Shown here: positions 54,969-63,555 of the stretch, piece after piece | How positions within the stretch are numbered: the first letter of the stretch is position 1 | Layout of the letters: the number at the start of each line of letters is the position of its first letter | From: Motilimonas eburnea | Lineage (GTDB): Bacteria > Pseudomonadota > Gammaproteobacteria > Enterobacterales > CBDFNC01 | Length of the DNA: 64,000 nt | Reading direction: 5' to 3' | Assembly: GCF_021295345.1 (NCBI RefSeq) | Contig: NZ_JAIMJB010000002.1 | Coordinates: 186,001 to 250,000, forward strand | The notes under the pieces: model-generated | Seen by the model: only the letters and a program-made list of their open reading frames with translations | What the model was told of the DNA's origin: nothing | Databases searched by the model: none | Position numbers and translations under genes: made by a program

Positions 54969-55373
54969 TTACTCCAGCAGTAAATGGCTTGGCTTATGTA
55001 ATCGAACAGAGCGGGTGACCACGCCTTCAATGGAAAACTCATCATGTTCACTAATGGTGACAGGCAGTTCATCATCATTGCCTGAGAGCAACATACGCTT
55101 GTTTAGGTCTATGATTTTACAAACAAAGTTACTATTATAATTAGCCACAATGACATCAAGGTGGCCATAACGATAAGCGCGATCAACAATTAAAATGTCA
55201 TTATCCATGATGCCGACATTACGCATGCTGTCACCACAGGCTCGGCCAATAAAGGTGGCATTGGGGTGCTCAATGAGTAGTTCATCTAAACTTAGTTTTT
55301 GCTCGGTATAGGTGGCTGCTGGAGATTCAAACCCGGTGATCCCGCAGGCCACTTTGATCGGGATTATTCGCAT
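54969..55373 (-). CDS. umuD: UmuD, SOS-response S24 peptidase-like subunit
   Basis: A 134-residue LexA/UmuD-type protein. The self-cleavage site is C10-G11 (VACGITGF), the nucleophile S49 lies in GDSMRNVG and the lysine base is K86 (VCKIIDL); the Ser-Lys spacing of 37 equals that of E. coli UmuD. RecA-stimulated cleavage would yield UmuD' for polymerase V. A consensus LexA box lies 12 bp upstream of the ATG. Confidence 0.94.
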   Translation of the reverse strand: MRIIPIKVACGITGFESPAATYTEQKLSLDELLIEHPNATFIGRACGDSMRNVGIMDNDILIVDRAYRYGHLDVIVANYNSNFVCKIIDLNKRMLLSGNDDELPVTISEHDEFSIEGVVTRSVRLHKPSHLLLE

Positions 55374-55384
55374 TGATATGTAAC

Positions 55385-55400
55385 CTGTATAAATATACAG
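55385..55400 (-). promoter_or_regulatory. LexA (SOS) box of umuDC
   Basis: CTGTATAAATATACAG is a perfect CTGT-N8-ACAG operator, 12 bp before the umuD start. Confidence 0.93.
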
Positions 55401-55420
55401 TAAATAGTAGCAGTGTTATG

Positions 55421-55441
55421 AAACAGAGACAATCTCTGTTT
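55421..55441. repeat. 9-bp stem-loop upstream of umuD
   Basis: AAACAGAGA and TCTCTGTTT pair around CAA, about 20 bp beyond the LexA box. It may terminate incoming transcription or affect the umuDC promoter. The remaining gap to 55716 shows no gene. Confidence 0.45.
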
Positions 55442-55716
55442 TACACCTCATCCTCGTATGCTTTGTCGTACTAAGACGAGCAGCTAACGAGTGCAGGAAA
55501 ACGCCCAAGTAAGTGCCTGAGAAAAAATGAGAAATAGCACGACAAAGTTATGCCATCATGCTTATTGTGAGGGAGAATAATATTCCATTTGGCCAAGAAT
55601 TAAGACGATAGGGCAACGACCCCATTTGGATAATAAAAAGAGAAGGTTAGGCAAAGCTAGAGCGCCTTGCTAGAATAGTGGCGCGCCTCATTATCAATTT
55701 AACGCGGTATTTAGCA

Positions 55717-56274
55717 ATGACCATCACCATCGTAAATGTGCCCGGTTACACCAACGCAGGGCCGCAGCACTGGCAAACCTACATCGAAAAAAAATTTAAA
55801 CATACCGTTCGCGTACAGCAGCAAGATTGGTTGTCTCCCGTGCGCCAAACTTGGATTGATGGGTTAGAACAAACCTTAAGCCAAGTCTCGGGCAAGGTGG
55901 TGCTAGTGGGGCACAGCTGCGGTGCCAACACCATAGTGCAGTGGGCGCAGCAACATAACAATGCCAACGTCATCGGGGCTTTATTAGTGGCCCCTGCTGA
56001 TATCGACAGTGCCAGCGCCGTTAAAGCCATTCAAGTGCAGCGGCCACAAGCCATACAAGCGTTATGGTTTCCTTCCATCTTGGCTTACAGTGACAACGAC
56101 GCTCATGCGCGCCCTGAAGTCAGTGAACATTTTGCTCAATGTTGGGGCAGTGAACTGGCCTTTTTTAAAGGTGCTGATCATTTTCATACCGAAGCCGGCT
56201 TTGGCGATTGGCCTGCCGGAGATGCATTAATCGAACAACTGGCAGGGCAAGCATTAGCACGTAAAACAGCGTGA
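55717..56274 (+). CDS. RBBP9/YdeN-family alpha/beta hydrolase
   Basis: A 185-residue serine hydrolase. The nucleophile S67 lies in the elbow VLVGHSCGA; D126 or D128 (AYSDNDAH) and H155 (KGADHFHTEAGFGDWP) would complete the triad. It matches the small RBBP9/YdeN family, which has broad esterase activity and unclear physiological role. The start used here (MTITIVNVPGYTNAGPQHW) is the conserved family start; an in-frame codon 39 bp upstream is less likely. It stands alone on the plus strand. Confidence 0.87.
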   Translation: MTITIVNVPGYTNAGPQHWQTYIEKKFKHTVRVQQQDWLSPVRQTWIDGLEQTLSQVSGKVVLVGHSCGANTIVQWAQQHNNANVIGALLVAPADIDSASAVKAIQVQRPQAIQALWFPSILAYSDNDAHARPEVSEHFAQCWGSELAFFKGADHFHTEAGFGDWPAGDALIEQLAGQALARKTA

Positions 56275-56290
56275 TAAGCTTAAGCTCAAG

Positions 56291-57889
56291 TTAAAACAGC
56301 TTATGCAAGGCTTGGCGTAAGCCCTCGATTTGGATCGGCTTAGTTAAAAAATCATCAAACAGGGCTTTTTCATCATTGCGACAAAACACATCGGCGGTGA
56401 GGGCGACAATCTTACTGGGAAGTTGGGCTTGCTTTAATTGCTTGGTCGCTTCAAGGCCGCTGATGCCGGGCAAATTAATGTCCATTAAGATCAAATCATA
56501 ACGATTTTGCTGCGCCTGAACTAAGCTCGCCTCACCTGTGTCGACCGTGTCATGACTAACATTAAGTTGGTCGAGCAAGGCTTCCAGCACCAATTGGTTA
56601 ACCTTGTTATCTTCAACTATCAGCACCTTAAGATCGCTCGGTAACACACCTTGGTGGGCCACCGCAGGTGAAACCGTTGGGCTAGCGACCAAGTCGATAG
56701 GCAAACAAACCCGAAAAGTTGAGCCTTGACCTAATCGGCTGCTTAGCGTGATCTGTCCGCCCATTAATTCAACCAAACCTTTGGTGATGGACAGGCCTAA
56801 CCCCGTGCCTTCTTGAGCCGATTTTTGTTTACCGACTTGCACATACTTATTAAATAGAGAAGCTTGGTCAGCCTCGCTAATGCCCACCCCTTGGTCCTTT
56901 ATTTCAATCTCTAACTCATTGTTATAAATTGAATAGTTAACAAATATCTGGCGATTTTCTGGGGTGAATTTAATGGCGTTATTGAGCAGGTTGGTAAAAA
57001 TTTGTGACAACTTAGTGGCGTCAATCAAAGCCAGGGTAGGGGCCGTTAAGCGGCTAGTTGAAATAATCTGCACCCCTTTTTGTTTCGCTTTTACACTCAA
57101 TAAGGCGATGTTTTTATCCATGACTTCAGCAAGATCCGTTGACTGTGGCTCAAGCTCCATATTGCCCGACTCAATTTTACCTAAGTCCAGTACCGAATTA
57201 ATGATGCCCAGCAAGCGTTCACCGCTAAAGGCTATCTGCTGGATATACTCTTTAGCTTGTTGATCAACATCGCATAAGGATTTCTGATGCAACAACAAGT
57301 CCGATAGCCCAATAATGGCATTGAGCGGGGTGCGGATCTCATGGGAAACATTAGAGAGAAACTGGGTTTTAAAGCTATTGGCCAAGGCGAGCTTTTTATT
57401 TTGGATACGCAGCTCTAACTGAGAAATGACCTCACGGGCGAGGATAATTAACGCGCTACGCTGCTGTTTAGTAAGGACTTTGGGTTTTTCACTAATGACG
57501 CACAGGGTTCCTATGTTATGGCCAGACGGTGTTTTCAATGGCATGCCCGCATAAAAGCGAATATCGGGTGCACCTGTAACCAAGGGATTATCAAAGAACC
57601 GTTCATCTTCCGATGCGTTGGGGATCTCAAACAACTCATCTTGCAAAATCGCATGGGAACAAAAGGCGATTTCACGACTGGTTTGCTGAGCATCTAAGCC
57701 AAATTTAGATTTAAACCATTGCCGGTCGGGATCAACCAAGCTAATCAAACAAATGGGCGTTTCACAAATCTGCGATGCCAGCTCGGTTAAATCATCAAAC
57801 ACGCGCTCAGCTTCGGTATCAAGCACATCATATTGATACAAGGCTTGCAATCGTTCTAATTCATTATCGGGTAACTTGGCTGATTTCAT
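56291..57889 (-). CDS. Soluble hybrid histidine kinase (GAF-HisKA-HATPase-REC)
   Basis: A 532-residue cytosolic hybrid kinase. Domains in order are GAF (about 25-160), HisKA with H183 (SNVSHEIRTPLNA), HATPase (about 285-400, with GTGLGLSI) and a C-terminal receiver with phosphoacceptor D470 (LILMDINLPG). There is no membrane segment. It probably senses a small molecule or redox signal through GAF and signals through an unlinked phosphotransfer protein. No partner regulator is adjacent. Confidence 0.92.
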   Translation of the reverse strand: MKSAKLPDNELERLQALYQYDVLDTEAERVFDDLTELASQICETPICLISLVDPDRQWFKSKFGLDAQQTSREIAFCSHAILQDELFEIPNASEDERFFDNPLVTGAPDIRFYAGMPLKTPSGHNIGTLCVISEKPKVLTKQQRSALIILAREVISQLELRIQNKKLALANSFKTQFLSNVSHEIRTPLNAIIGLSDLLLHQKSLCDVDQQAKEYIQQIAFSGERLLGIINSVLDLGKIESGNMELEPQSTDLAEVMDKNIALLSVKAKQKGVQIISTSRLTAPTLALIDATKLSQIFTNLLNNAIKFTPENRQIFVNYSIYNNELEIEIKDQGVGISEADQASLFNKYVQVGKQKSAQEGTGLGLSITKGLVELMGGQITLSSRLGQGSTFRVCLPIDLVASPTVSPAVAHQGVLPSDLKVLIVEDNKVNQLVLEALLDQLNVSHDTVDTGEASLVQAQQNRYDLILMDINLPGISGLEATKQLKQAQLPSKIVALTADVFCRNDEKALFDDFLTKPIQIEGLRQALHKLF

Positions 57890-58063
57890 AATGTTATTGA
57901 TAAAAAAGACATAAACTGAGTGTAGTTGAGATAGTCAAAGTCGTAAAAGTAATAGCAAGAAACGGTAAAACGAGACGCAGTGAGTCTCTGAGGAAAACCA
58001 TCGAGAAGCGTACTCGACTCTCGGCCTGTGTTAGGGCTTGGCTTTAAAGATGCATTAGGGGGA

Positions 58064-58465
58064 CTACTGACTAACCATGAATGTGAGCGAAGGTTTATGG
58101 TGAAATTGCTGATCGTAGGCTAGCTGCCCGTTTTTTTCTATCCAGAACACCCGTAATCTTGGGTTGTTTTTAGGGTATATGTAACCAGATAAACTTTCGT
58201 CAAAGCCCCACTTACAAAAACTAAGATTGAAGTCATCGGGATTGATGCCGCTAGTCCGCTGATGTAATAGTTTAAACTCATTACCGAGACGACGGCACTT
58301 TGTTTTCATTAATGTTGGTGAGTAGGTACGATCGTAATTGTTAAAATCAACACGCTTGTAAACAGTACCTATGACGCCGAGATAATGGGCTGAAATGCCG
58401 ACAAAAATAGTCATAATCAGCACCACCAAAAAAAGCAAACCTAAGACTTTAAGAATAATTTTCAA
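58064..58465 (-). CDS. Small single-pass membrane protein of unknown function
   Basis: A 133-residue protein with one N-terminal hydrophobic segment (about residues 5-30) and a soluble domain with two cysteines (TKCRRLG, LSFCKWGF). The start is TTG at 58465, with AGG 7 bases upstream; later ATGs would lose the membrane anchor. I do not recognise the family. It is a single gene between accessory-looking DNA and the hybrid kinase gene. Confidence 0.6.
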   Translation of the reverse strand: MKIILKVLGLLFLVVLIMTIFVGISAHYLGVIGTVYKRVDFNNYDRTYSPTLMKTKCRRLGNEFKLLHQRTSGINPDDFNLSFCKWGFDESLSGYIYPKNNPRLRVFWIEKNGQLAYDQQFHHKPSLTFMVSQ

Positions 58466-59153
58466 CGAGTAACCTAAATCCAGTTAATGTTACTGTTTGA
58501 CCTTCGTTTGGGGGATGGTTACCCCCTATACGTTATCAAGACCAGAGCTAATGCTTTAAAGATGGTTTTCAATGGCTCACCATATATTTAGTATCAAAGG
58601 GTTACTGTACCGCCAAGGCGTAAATGAGACAATAGTGAGCGTTGGATAACGCGTGAGCAAGCACAAAACCTGTTACTACAAAACCACGCAGGTGATCGAT
58701 AAGCCAGCCATATCCGGCAGATATAACCCTAATGCGAGGATGACTCTGCTCACATGTAGCGCCTAGGTAGCTGATTAGATATCGCCACATGGGAAGTTAA
58801 AGAAAAAGTGGAAATAGCCCCAAGGCACAAAGCGCATAATCGCGTGCTACGTGAAATCTCAATGAGTTATCTGGGTAATGCAATGCCGCCTAGATTTCAC
58901 GTAGGAGCCAGTATCAAGCATAGATAAGAGTAACGGTTAGCACACAACAGTAGATTAGCCAACACCGACAAATCTCACAAAACCCGCAAATCTCAAATTG
59001 AATGATGTTTAACACAAAACAGCCGCTACCGACCCTGAACAGATTAGCTATTTAACATAATATACATAATGCGCAGTTAATGTAGTGACCATTCGGCGTT
59101 CTAGGTTGAGTGTGTTACTATGTTTTGGGTTAATTAATGAGGGTTATACCAAT
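58466..59153. other. 688-bp region with no convincing gene
   Basis: Apart from the inverted repeat at 58846-58904, I see only short unsupported frames. The sequence has lower G+C near its right end, where the promoter of the next gene must lie. Confidence 0.5.
58846..58904. repeat. Inverted repeat CTACGTGAAATCT, possible mini-element
   Basis: CTACGTGAAATCT (58847-58859) and AGATTTCACGTAG (58892-58904) are perfect 13-bp inverted copies. A third copy of the arm, ATTTCACGTAGC, lies at 60078-60089, on the other side of the next gene and in the orientation that pairs with the first copy. Confidence 0.7.
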
Positions 59154-60041
59154 ATGGGTGCAAGGCTCCAAATCGGTGCGATGAGTATTTTACTTCTTTT
59201 TTCTTGCTTGTATGAGCTATTCTTGGTGCGGGATCATTTTGATATTTTGACCTTTACTATCTTGCTCCAGTCTCTGAAGCAGATTGATACTTTCTATCCC
59301 ATCACGATGTCTCTGCTCTTGGTAATCGCATGTATTAAGTTTGCTCGGTATTTAGTTGGTATAGGAAAGAAAAATAACAGAACTGATCATATGGCACGAT
59401 ATATCACGATCCGAAAATTAGTATCTGATTTACAGGATATTCAGCTGAAATGCCGCGTTGGTTCCACGAGCAATCCGATTCAAATCTCTTACCAGACAGC
59501 TTATATTGCAAAGAAAATGTATCCAGAGACACTCTTCGGGGCAAAGTCAACGGAAAAACCAGTTAAACCCGATATGACTTTTTTAAATTGCCAACAAATA
59601 CTAACTACATTGGAAAATTATTACTGGCTAGTAGTCATGCTCAAGGAACGTTTTTCTAATTTTACCTATGGATATGATGAGAAAGAAGAATTACTTCAAA
59701 CTTGGCAATTAATGTCTAATCACTTTTTTAGTTTAAAAACGATTCTTATTACTTCTTATTGGTTTAAGAAGACCACAAGGATTGAATACGAATTAACTTG
59801 TTATGGACTGGCATTTACAACATTAAAGGAAATGGAAGAAATGCTCGATTTGCATCACCAAGTGTATCGCCCCTTGTTAAGCATGGCCGATCAGGGTGAA
59901 ACAGTAAGAGAACTGGAAAAATACATTGATGATATAAAAAACATACATCAGGAAGAAAAAAATAAAATTGATAGAGTTTTACACCATGACAAGTATTGTG
60001 AAAGTTTAAAAGGAAGAGAACAAATTGTAGCGGTCCTATGA
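59154..60041 (+). CDS. AT-rich membrane protein of unknown function
   Basis: A 295-residue protein beginning MGARLQIGAMSILLLFSCLYE. Two hydrophobic segments occupy about 8-26 and 50-70; the rest is a helical, charged cytosolic region with a predicted coiled coil near the C-terminus (about 250-280). Base composition is clearly more AT-rich than its neighbours. The ATG at 59154 has GAGGG 10 bases upstream; a GTG at 59085 is a weaker start. It is flanked by 12-bp inverted repeats, which suggests transfer. I do not recognise the family. Confidence 0.6.
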   Translation: MGARLQIGAMSILLLFSCLYELFLVRDHFDILTFTILLQSLKQIDTFYPITMSLLLVIACIKFARYLVGIGKKNNRTDHMARYITIRKLVSDLQDIQLKCRVGSTSNPIQISYQTAYIAKKMYPETLFGAKSTEKPVKPDMTFLNCQQILTTLENYYWLVVMLKERFSNFTYGYDEKEELLQTWQLMSNHFFSLKTILITSYWFKKTTRIEYELTCYGLAFTTLKEMEEMLDLHHQVYRPLLSMADQGETVRELEKYIDDIKNIHQEEKNKIDRVLHHDKYCESLKGREQIVAVL

Positions 60042-60077
60042 GAAATATCGCTTAGGTTACCTTTATGGAAGGCATAA

Positions 60078-60089
60078 ATTTCACGTAGC
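60078..60089. repeat. Right copy of the CTACGTGAAAT inverted repeat
   Basis: ATTTCACGTAGC pairs with GCTACGTGAAAT at 58846-58857, so the two bracket the AT-rich membrane protein gene. Confidence 0.7.
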
Positions 60090-60241
60090 AATGCGAAAAA
60101 ATAGAGATCACACTTTTATGCTGTAATGACGTCTGTCTGTATGATTAGTAGTCATTTTTGTGTCGTATTAATCGTTTTTAAAGTTTTCGTAGTTAAAGCA
60201 CCATGATCTAGGATATGTAATTTTGCATGAAGCAATGGATA

Positions 60242-60257
60242 TTGTATGTATATACAG
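60242..60257 (+). promoter_or_regulatory. LexA-like box upstream of the integrase gene
   Basis: TTGTATGTATATACAG matches the CTGT-N8-ACAG operator with a single mismatch and keeps the alternating AT core. It lies 48 bp before the recombinase start. A second inverted repeat, CCGTATAA-cgctaa-TTATACGG, follows immediately. Confidence 0.6.
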
Positions 60258-60304
60258 TTATTATCCGTATAACGCTAATTATACGGGTAAGTTCAATTTA
60301 GGCT

Positions 60305-61504
60305 ATGGTGTCATTTATTCCTTTGTTCCCCCATGCTGATCAATTAGATGCTGGCATTGCACAAATCAATACTCAAATAACAACCTTAGACCATACCATC
60401 GCTGACGCCAGTTACAGTTATAGCTTGGCGATCGAGTATTTGGCTGAAAACCGCTTTAATGCTAATAACTTTAAATCTATCCGCGGTGAGCTCAATACCT
60501 TATTCAACTGGCTATGGTTTGTACAAGGTGTGAGCTTGGCAGAGGTAGACCGTATCTTATTGCGTAAGTTTGTTGATTTTTGTAATGATCCACCCACAGA
60601 GCTGATTGCCCCTACCTCCTACCCATATTTTGTGTTGGATAAACAAACCGGTGAGCAACAAGTCAATCCTAAGTGGTGCCCTTTTGTGCTTCGCGGTGAG
60701 CATGGCTATATTCGAAAAGAAGCGACCCTTAAGGCGCAGCTCTCCCTACTGAGTGGTTTTTTCTTGTTTTTGGCCGATGTGGAATACATGGAGAAAAACC
60801 CAGCGGCGGTGCTACTACGTCGGCTGAATGTGAACAATACCCGAGTGGCCGAAACGGAAGAAACCGACAAGGGGTTGAGTGAGTTACAATGGCAATGGGT
60901 TAAGGGCACGATAACACAATTGGCAAACCAAGAACCCGACAAGCATATGCGAACTAAGTTATTGTTTACAATGCTGTATCATCTTTATCCTCGGGTATCG
61001 GAAATAGCTGCAAGACCCGGTTTTACGCCATTAATGAGTCATTTTAAAAAACATCGCAGTGGTGTTTGGGTGTTTCATATCCCTAAGAGTAAAGGAGGTA
61101 AAAGCCGACAGGTGCCCTGCCCGCCAGCGGTTTTGGAGATGTTGAAACAGTACCGAACATGGCTGAATTTATCGCCCTTACCCCTGCCCAATGAAGCAAT
61201 ACCGCTTTTTGTGCGTCATCAGGCTGGTACTCATGGTCGGGAAAAAGGTATATTGCAAGCACAACTTGGTGTAGAGGCGATACGCGGCATAGTTAATGAC
61301 GTTTTTCAGATAACGGCGCAGGCCATGACCGAAACTCACCCTTATGAAGCCCAAGAATTAAGTGGCTTTAGTGTACATTCCCTTAGGCACACGGGAATAA
61401 GCCATGCCATTGCACAAGATCAATCACTGCAAACCGTGATGAAAAATGCCGGTCATAGTGATTTAACCACCTTATCCATTTATACCTCGGGAACGTTACG
61501 CTAA
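60305..61504 (+). CDS. Tyrosine recombinase/integrase
   Basis: A 399-residue site-specific recombinase. The catalytic set is visible: R230 (YPRVSEIA), K in SKGGKSRQV (about 261-266), H358 and R361 (HSLRHTG), H384 (NAGHSDLT) and Y393 (LSIYTSG). The N-terminal 170 residues would be the core-binding domain. It may mobilise DNA or act on a nearby site, but no att repeats are evident. It lies behind a LexA-like box and is followed 33 bp later by a small gene, probably in the same transcript. It ends very close to its catalytic tyrosine. Confidence 0.88.
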   Translation: MVSFIPLFPHADQLDAGIAQINTQITTLDHTIADASYSYSLAIEYLAENRFNANNFKSIRGELNTLFNWLWFVQGVSLAEVDRILLRKFVDFCNDPPTELIAPTSYPYFVLDKQTGEQQVNPKWCPFVLRGEHGYIRKEATLKAQLSLLSGFFLFLADVEYMEKNPAAVLLRRLNVNNTRVAETEETDKGLSELQWQWVKGTITQLANQEPDKHMRTKLLFTMLYHLYPRVSEIAARPGFTPLMSHFKKHRSGVWVFHIPKSKGGKSRQVPCPPAVLEMLKQYRTWLNLSPLPLPNEAIPLFVRHQAGTHGREKGILQAQLGVEAIRGIVNDVFQITAQAMTETHPYEAQELSGFSVHSLRHTGISHAIAQDQSLQTVMKNAGHSDLTTLSIYTSGTLR

Positions 61505-61537
61505 TGGCGAAATTGCGCCGAAAACAAAAGGAAGATT

Positions 61538-61813
61538 ATGCTGTTAAAAATCACCGCTCCGATTTGGGTTAAACTTAACCAAGGCAAACTTAATAATAAA
61601 AGAGGAGCGATGCCGGCGTATTTTCAAACCGAATTAAAACGCATTTTTACATCGAGCTTGGTGAGTGGTGACGTTTACGCGGTGCGCAGGGGTAAAGGTT
61701 ACGAATTAAAATTCTCGAGCAGTATTCCCGAGAATTATCGTCAGCGTTGTCGTAATGTTTGGCGCGGTTACGGTGCTATTGCGCAAGCACCGGGAGACCG
61801 ACGAAAAGGTTAG
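61538..61813 (+). CDS. Small basic protein encoded with the integrase
   Basis: A 91-residue basic protein (MLLKITAPIWVKLNQGK) with a strong AAGGAAG ribosome site. It has many Arg/Lys residues and could bind nucleic acid. I do not recognise the family. Its position right after the recombinase suggests a partner such as a directionality or accessory factor, but this is inference. It ends 5 bp before the convergent S1-domain gene. Confidence 0.6.
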   Translation: MLLKITAPIWVKLNQGKLNNKRGAMPAYFQTELKRIFTSSLVSGDVYAVRRGKGYELKFSSSIPENYRQRCRNVWRGYGAIAQAPGDRRKG

Positions 61814-61818
61814 CGCCT

Positions 61819-62652
61819 TTAATCAAGCAGCTTCATTCCCTCTTTACTTAACGCAATTTTACCTTGTTTAAACAAACCACCAATGGCGCGTTTAAAGGCA
61901 TTTTTGCTCACCCCAAAATGCTGAGAAATCACTTGCGGATCACTTTTGTCGCTGAGGCTACTGCTGCCACCGTTTTGCTCAAGGTGATTCAATATTGCTT
62001 GGCTGAGTTGATCGACTATTTCGTGCTGCGGTGGTTGCAAGCTTAAATCGATGCGGCCATCATTACGCACTTGTTTGATAAACGCTTGATGGCGTTGACC
62101 CACGCGGATGGGCTTAAAAATTTCATTATTGTAAATCACGCCCCAAAAAGCATTATTAACGACCGCTTTGTAACCTAAATCTGTTCGCTGGGCGATAATG
62201 ACATCCACTTGTTGGTGTTTTTTGAAACGCGGCTGTTTTTTGTCTAGGAAGCGATCTAGCTTAGTGGTGGCTGCAAGGCGCTGAGTTTGTTCATCACGAT
62301 AAACATACACGACGTATTTTCTGCCCACTTCCATCGGCGTGCGTTGCTGGTTAAAAGGCACTAACAGGTCTTTGTCTAAGCCCCAATCTAAAAATGCACC
62401 TGGGCCACTGTTGGCGACGACTTTTAAATAAGCAAACTGACCCACTTGAGCCAAGGTTTTTTGCGTGGTGGCAATGATCATGTCTTCTGAATCTGTGTAC
62501 AGGAACACATCAAGCCAATCGCCAACCTCGCAATCGTTAGGCATGAACTTATTGGGTAATAACACTTCACCCAGATCACCTGCATCAAGGTAGGCACCAA
62601 AAGGGACCAATTTGATCACCTGTAATGAGTTCGTTATTCCTGTCTTTGCCAT
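61819..62652 (-). CDS. CvfB/YitL-like S1 RNA-binding protein
   Basis: A 277-residue protein with S1-type OB folds at the N-terminus (LVPFGAYLDAGDLGEVLLPNKF), in the middle, and a third near residue 160-215 (IAQRTDLGYKAVVNNAFWGVIY). It ends in a winged-helix domain (ISQHFGVSKNAFKRAIGGLFKQGKI). This is the CvfB/YitL layout. It likely binds RNA and affects expression post-transcriptionally. It is monocistronic. Confidence 0.9.
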   Translation of the reverse strand: MAKTGITNSLQVIKLVPFGAYLDAGDLGEVLLPNKFMPNDCEVGDWLDVFLYTDSEDMIIATTQKTLAQVGQFAYLKVVANSGPGAFLDWGLDKDLLVPFNQQRTPMEVGRKYVVYVYRDEQTQRLAATTKLDRFLDKKQPRFKKHQQVDVIIAQRTDLGYKAVVNNAFWGVIYNNEIFKPIRVGQRHQAFIKQVRNDGRIDLSLQPPQHEIVDQLSQAILNHLEQNGGSSSLSDKSDPQVISQHFGVSKNAFKRAIGGLFKQGKIALSKEGMKLLD

Positions 62653-62744
62653 GTTCTACACCTATCTACAATTTTCGGCGCATTATAGCTTGAACTCTTT
62701 TAAAATGCGCAGGTATTTATGCTGTTCTAATTGAAGAGGAAGTG

Positions 62745-63470
62745 ATGGATAAAAACGACAATGGCCCGTTTGATGCGCAGCACTTAGCGGGCGTTTATAA
62801 AGCCATTTTTGGTCGGCGCGATGTGCGCGGACAATTCACGCCAAAGCCCATAACAGATGAGGTACTGAGCCGTGTGCTTTATGCCGCGCATCATGCACCG
62901 TCGGTGGGCTTTGTGCAGCCATGGGACTTTGTTGTGATCCAATCCGATGATGTAAAAACGCAAATACACCAAGAATTTGTTAAAGCCAATGAACAAGCCC
63001 AAAACTTATTCGAAGGAGAAAAGCGCACGCTTTACTCATCACTAAAACTGCAAGGTATTCTGGAAGCCCCCATTAATCTGTGCATCACTTGCGATCGCCA
63101 GCGTGGCGGCCCCGTGGTATTGGGTAAAACATCCATTCCCACCATGGATCTATATAGCTCGGTATGTGCGGTGCAAAATTTCTGGCTGGCTGCAAGAGCC
63201 GAAGGCTTAGGTGTTGGCTGGGTCAGTATCCTTGATGAGCAAGCCATGAAGCGCATCTTAGGGTTGCCAGAACATGTTGTCCCTATTGCGTATTTATGTG
63301 TCGGTTATGTCAGTGAATTTTATGACCAACCCGAGCTGGCAACTAAGGGTTGGGCGACACGAAAACCCCTAGCCGAATTAGTGAGTTTTGACCAATATGG
63401 CCAGCACCAAACGGTTGATGAAAGCAGCCTGATACGCCAGATAGAGCAAGATAAAGTCCATTATCGCTAG
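62745..63470 (+). CDS. bluB: BluB, 5,6-dimethylbenzimidazole synthase
   Basis: A 241-residue flavin-destructase of the nitroreductase fold, which converts FMNH2 to 5,6-dimethylbenzimidazole, the lower ligand of vitamin B12. RRDVRGQF, HHAPSVGFVQPWDF, MDLYSSVCAVQNFWLAARAEG and GLGVGWVSILD fit the BluB family. The ATG at 62745 has GAGGA 5 bases upstream. No cobalamin riboswitch is seen upstream. No other B12 genes are in view. Confidence 0.92.
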   Translation: MDKNDNGPFDAQHLAGVYKAIFGRRDVRGQFTPKPITDEVLSRVLYAAHHAPSVGFVQPWDFVVIQSDDVKTQIHQEFVKANEQAQNLFEGEKRTLYSSLKLQGILEAPINLCITCDRQRGGPVVLGKTSIPTMDLYSSVCAVQNFWLAARAEGLGVGWVSILDEQAMKRILGLPEHVVPIAYLCVGYVSEFYDQPELATKGWATRKPLAELVSFDQYGQHQTVDESSLIRQIEQDKVHYR

Positions 63471-63497
63471 TTTAGTGTTTCCTGCTTGGGATCAGTG

Positions 63498-63522
63498 TTT
63501 ACCTCAGACTATTTGAGGTAAA
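63498..63522. terminator. Hairpin between bluB and tdk
   Basis: TTTACCTCA (63498-63506) and TGAGGTAAA (63514-63522) form a perfect 9-bp stem. It may end bluB transcription or regulate tdk. Confidence 0.5.
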
Positions 63523-63555
63523 ATCCGTGCTCATTTTACCAAGGTGTGTTTTCCC

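Noticed and set aside
57960-58020. Small RNA suggested by adjacent inverted repeats (GAGAC/GTCTC and others)
   Set aside because: Stems are only about 5 bp and no promoter or terminator pair is visible.
58602-58790. Minus-strand 62-residue frame in the large gap
   Set aside because: No ribosome site or recognisable domain; composition looks like non-coding DNA.
60305-61504. Prophage or integron boundary at the recombinase
   Set aside because: No phage structural genes, attC-like sites, tRNA or direct att repeats are visible nearby.
62653-62744. Cobalamin riboswitch upstream of bluB
   Set aside because: The gap is under 100 bp and shows no B12-box-like sequence, too short for the known riboswitch.
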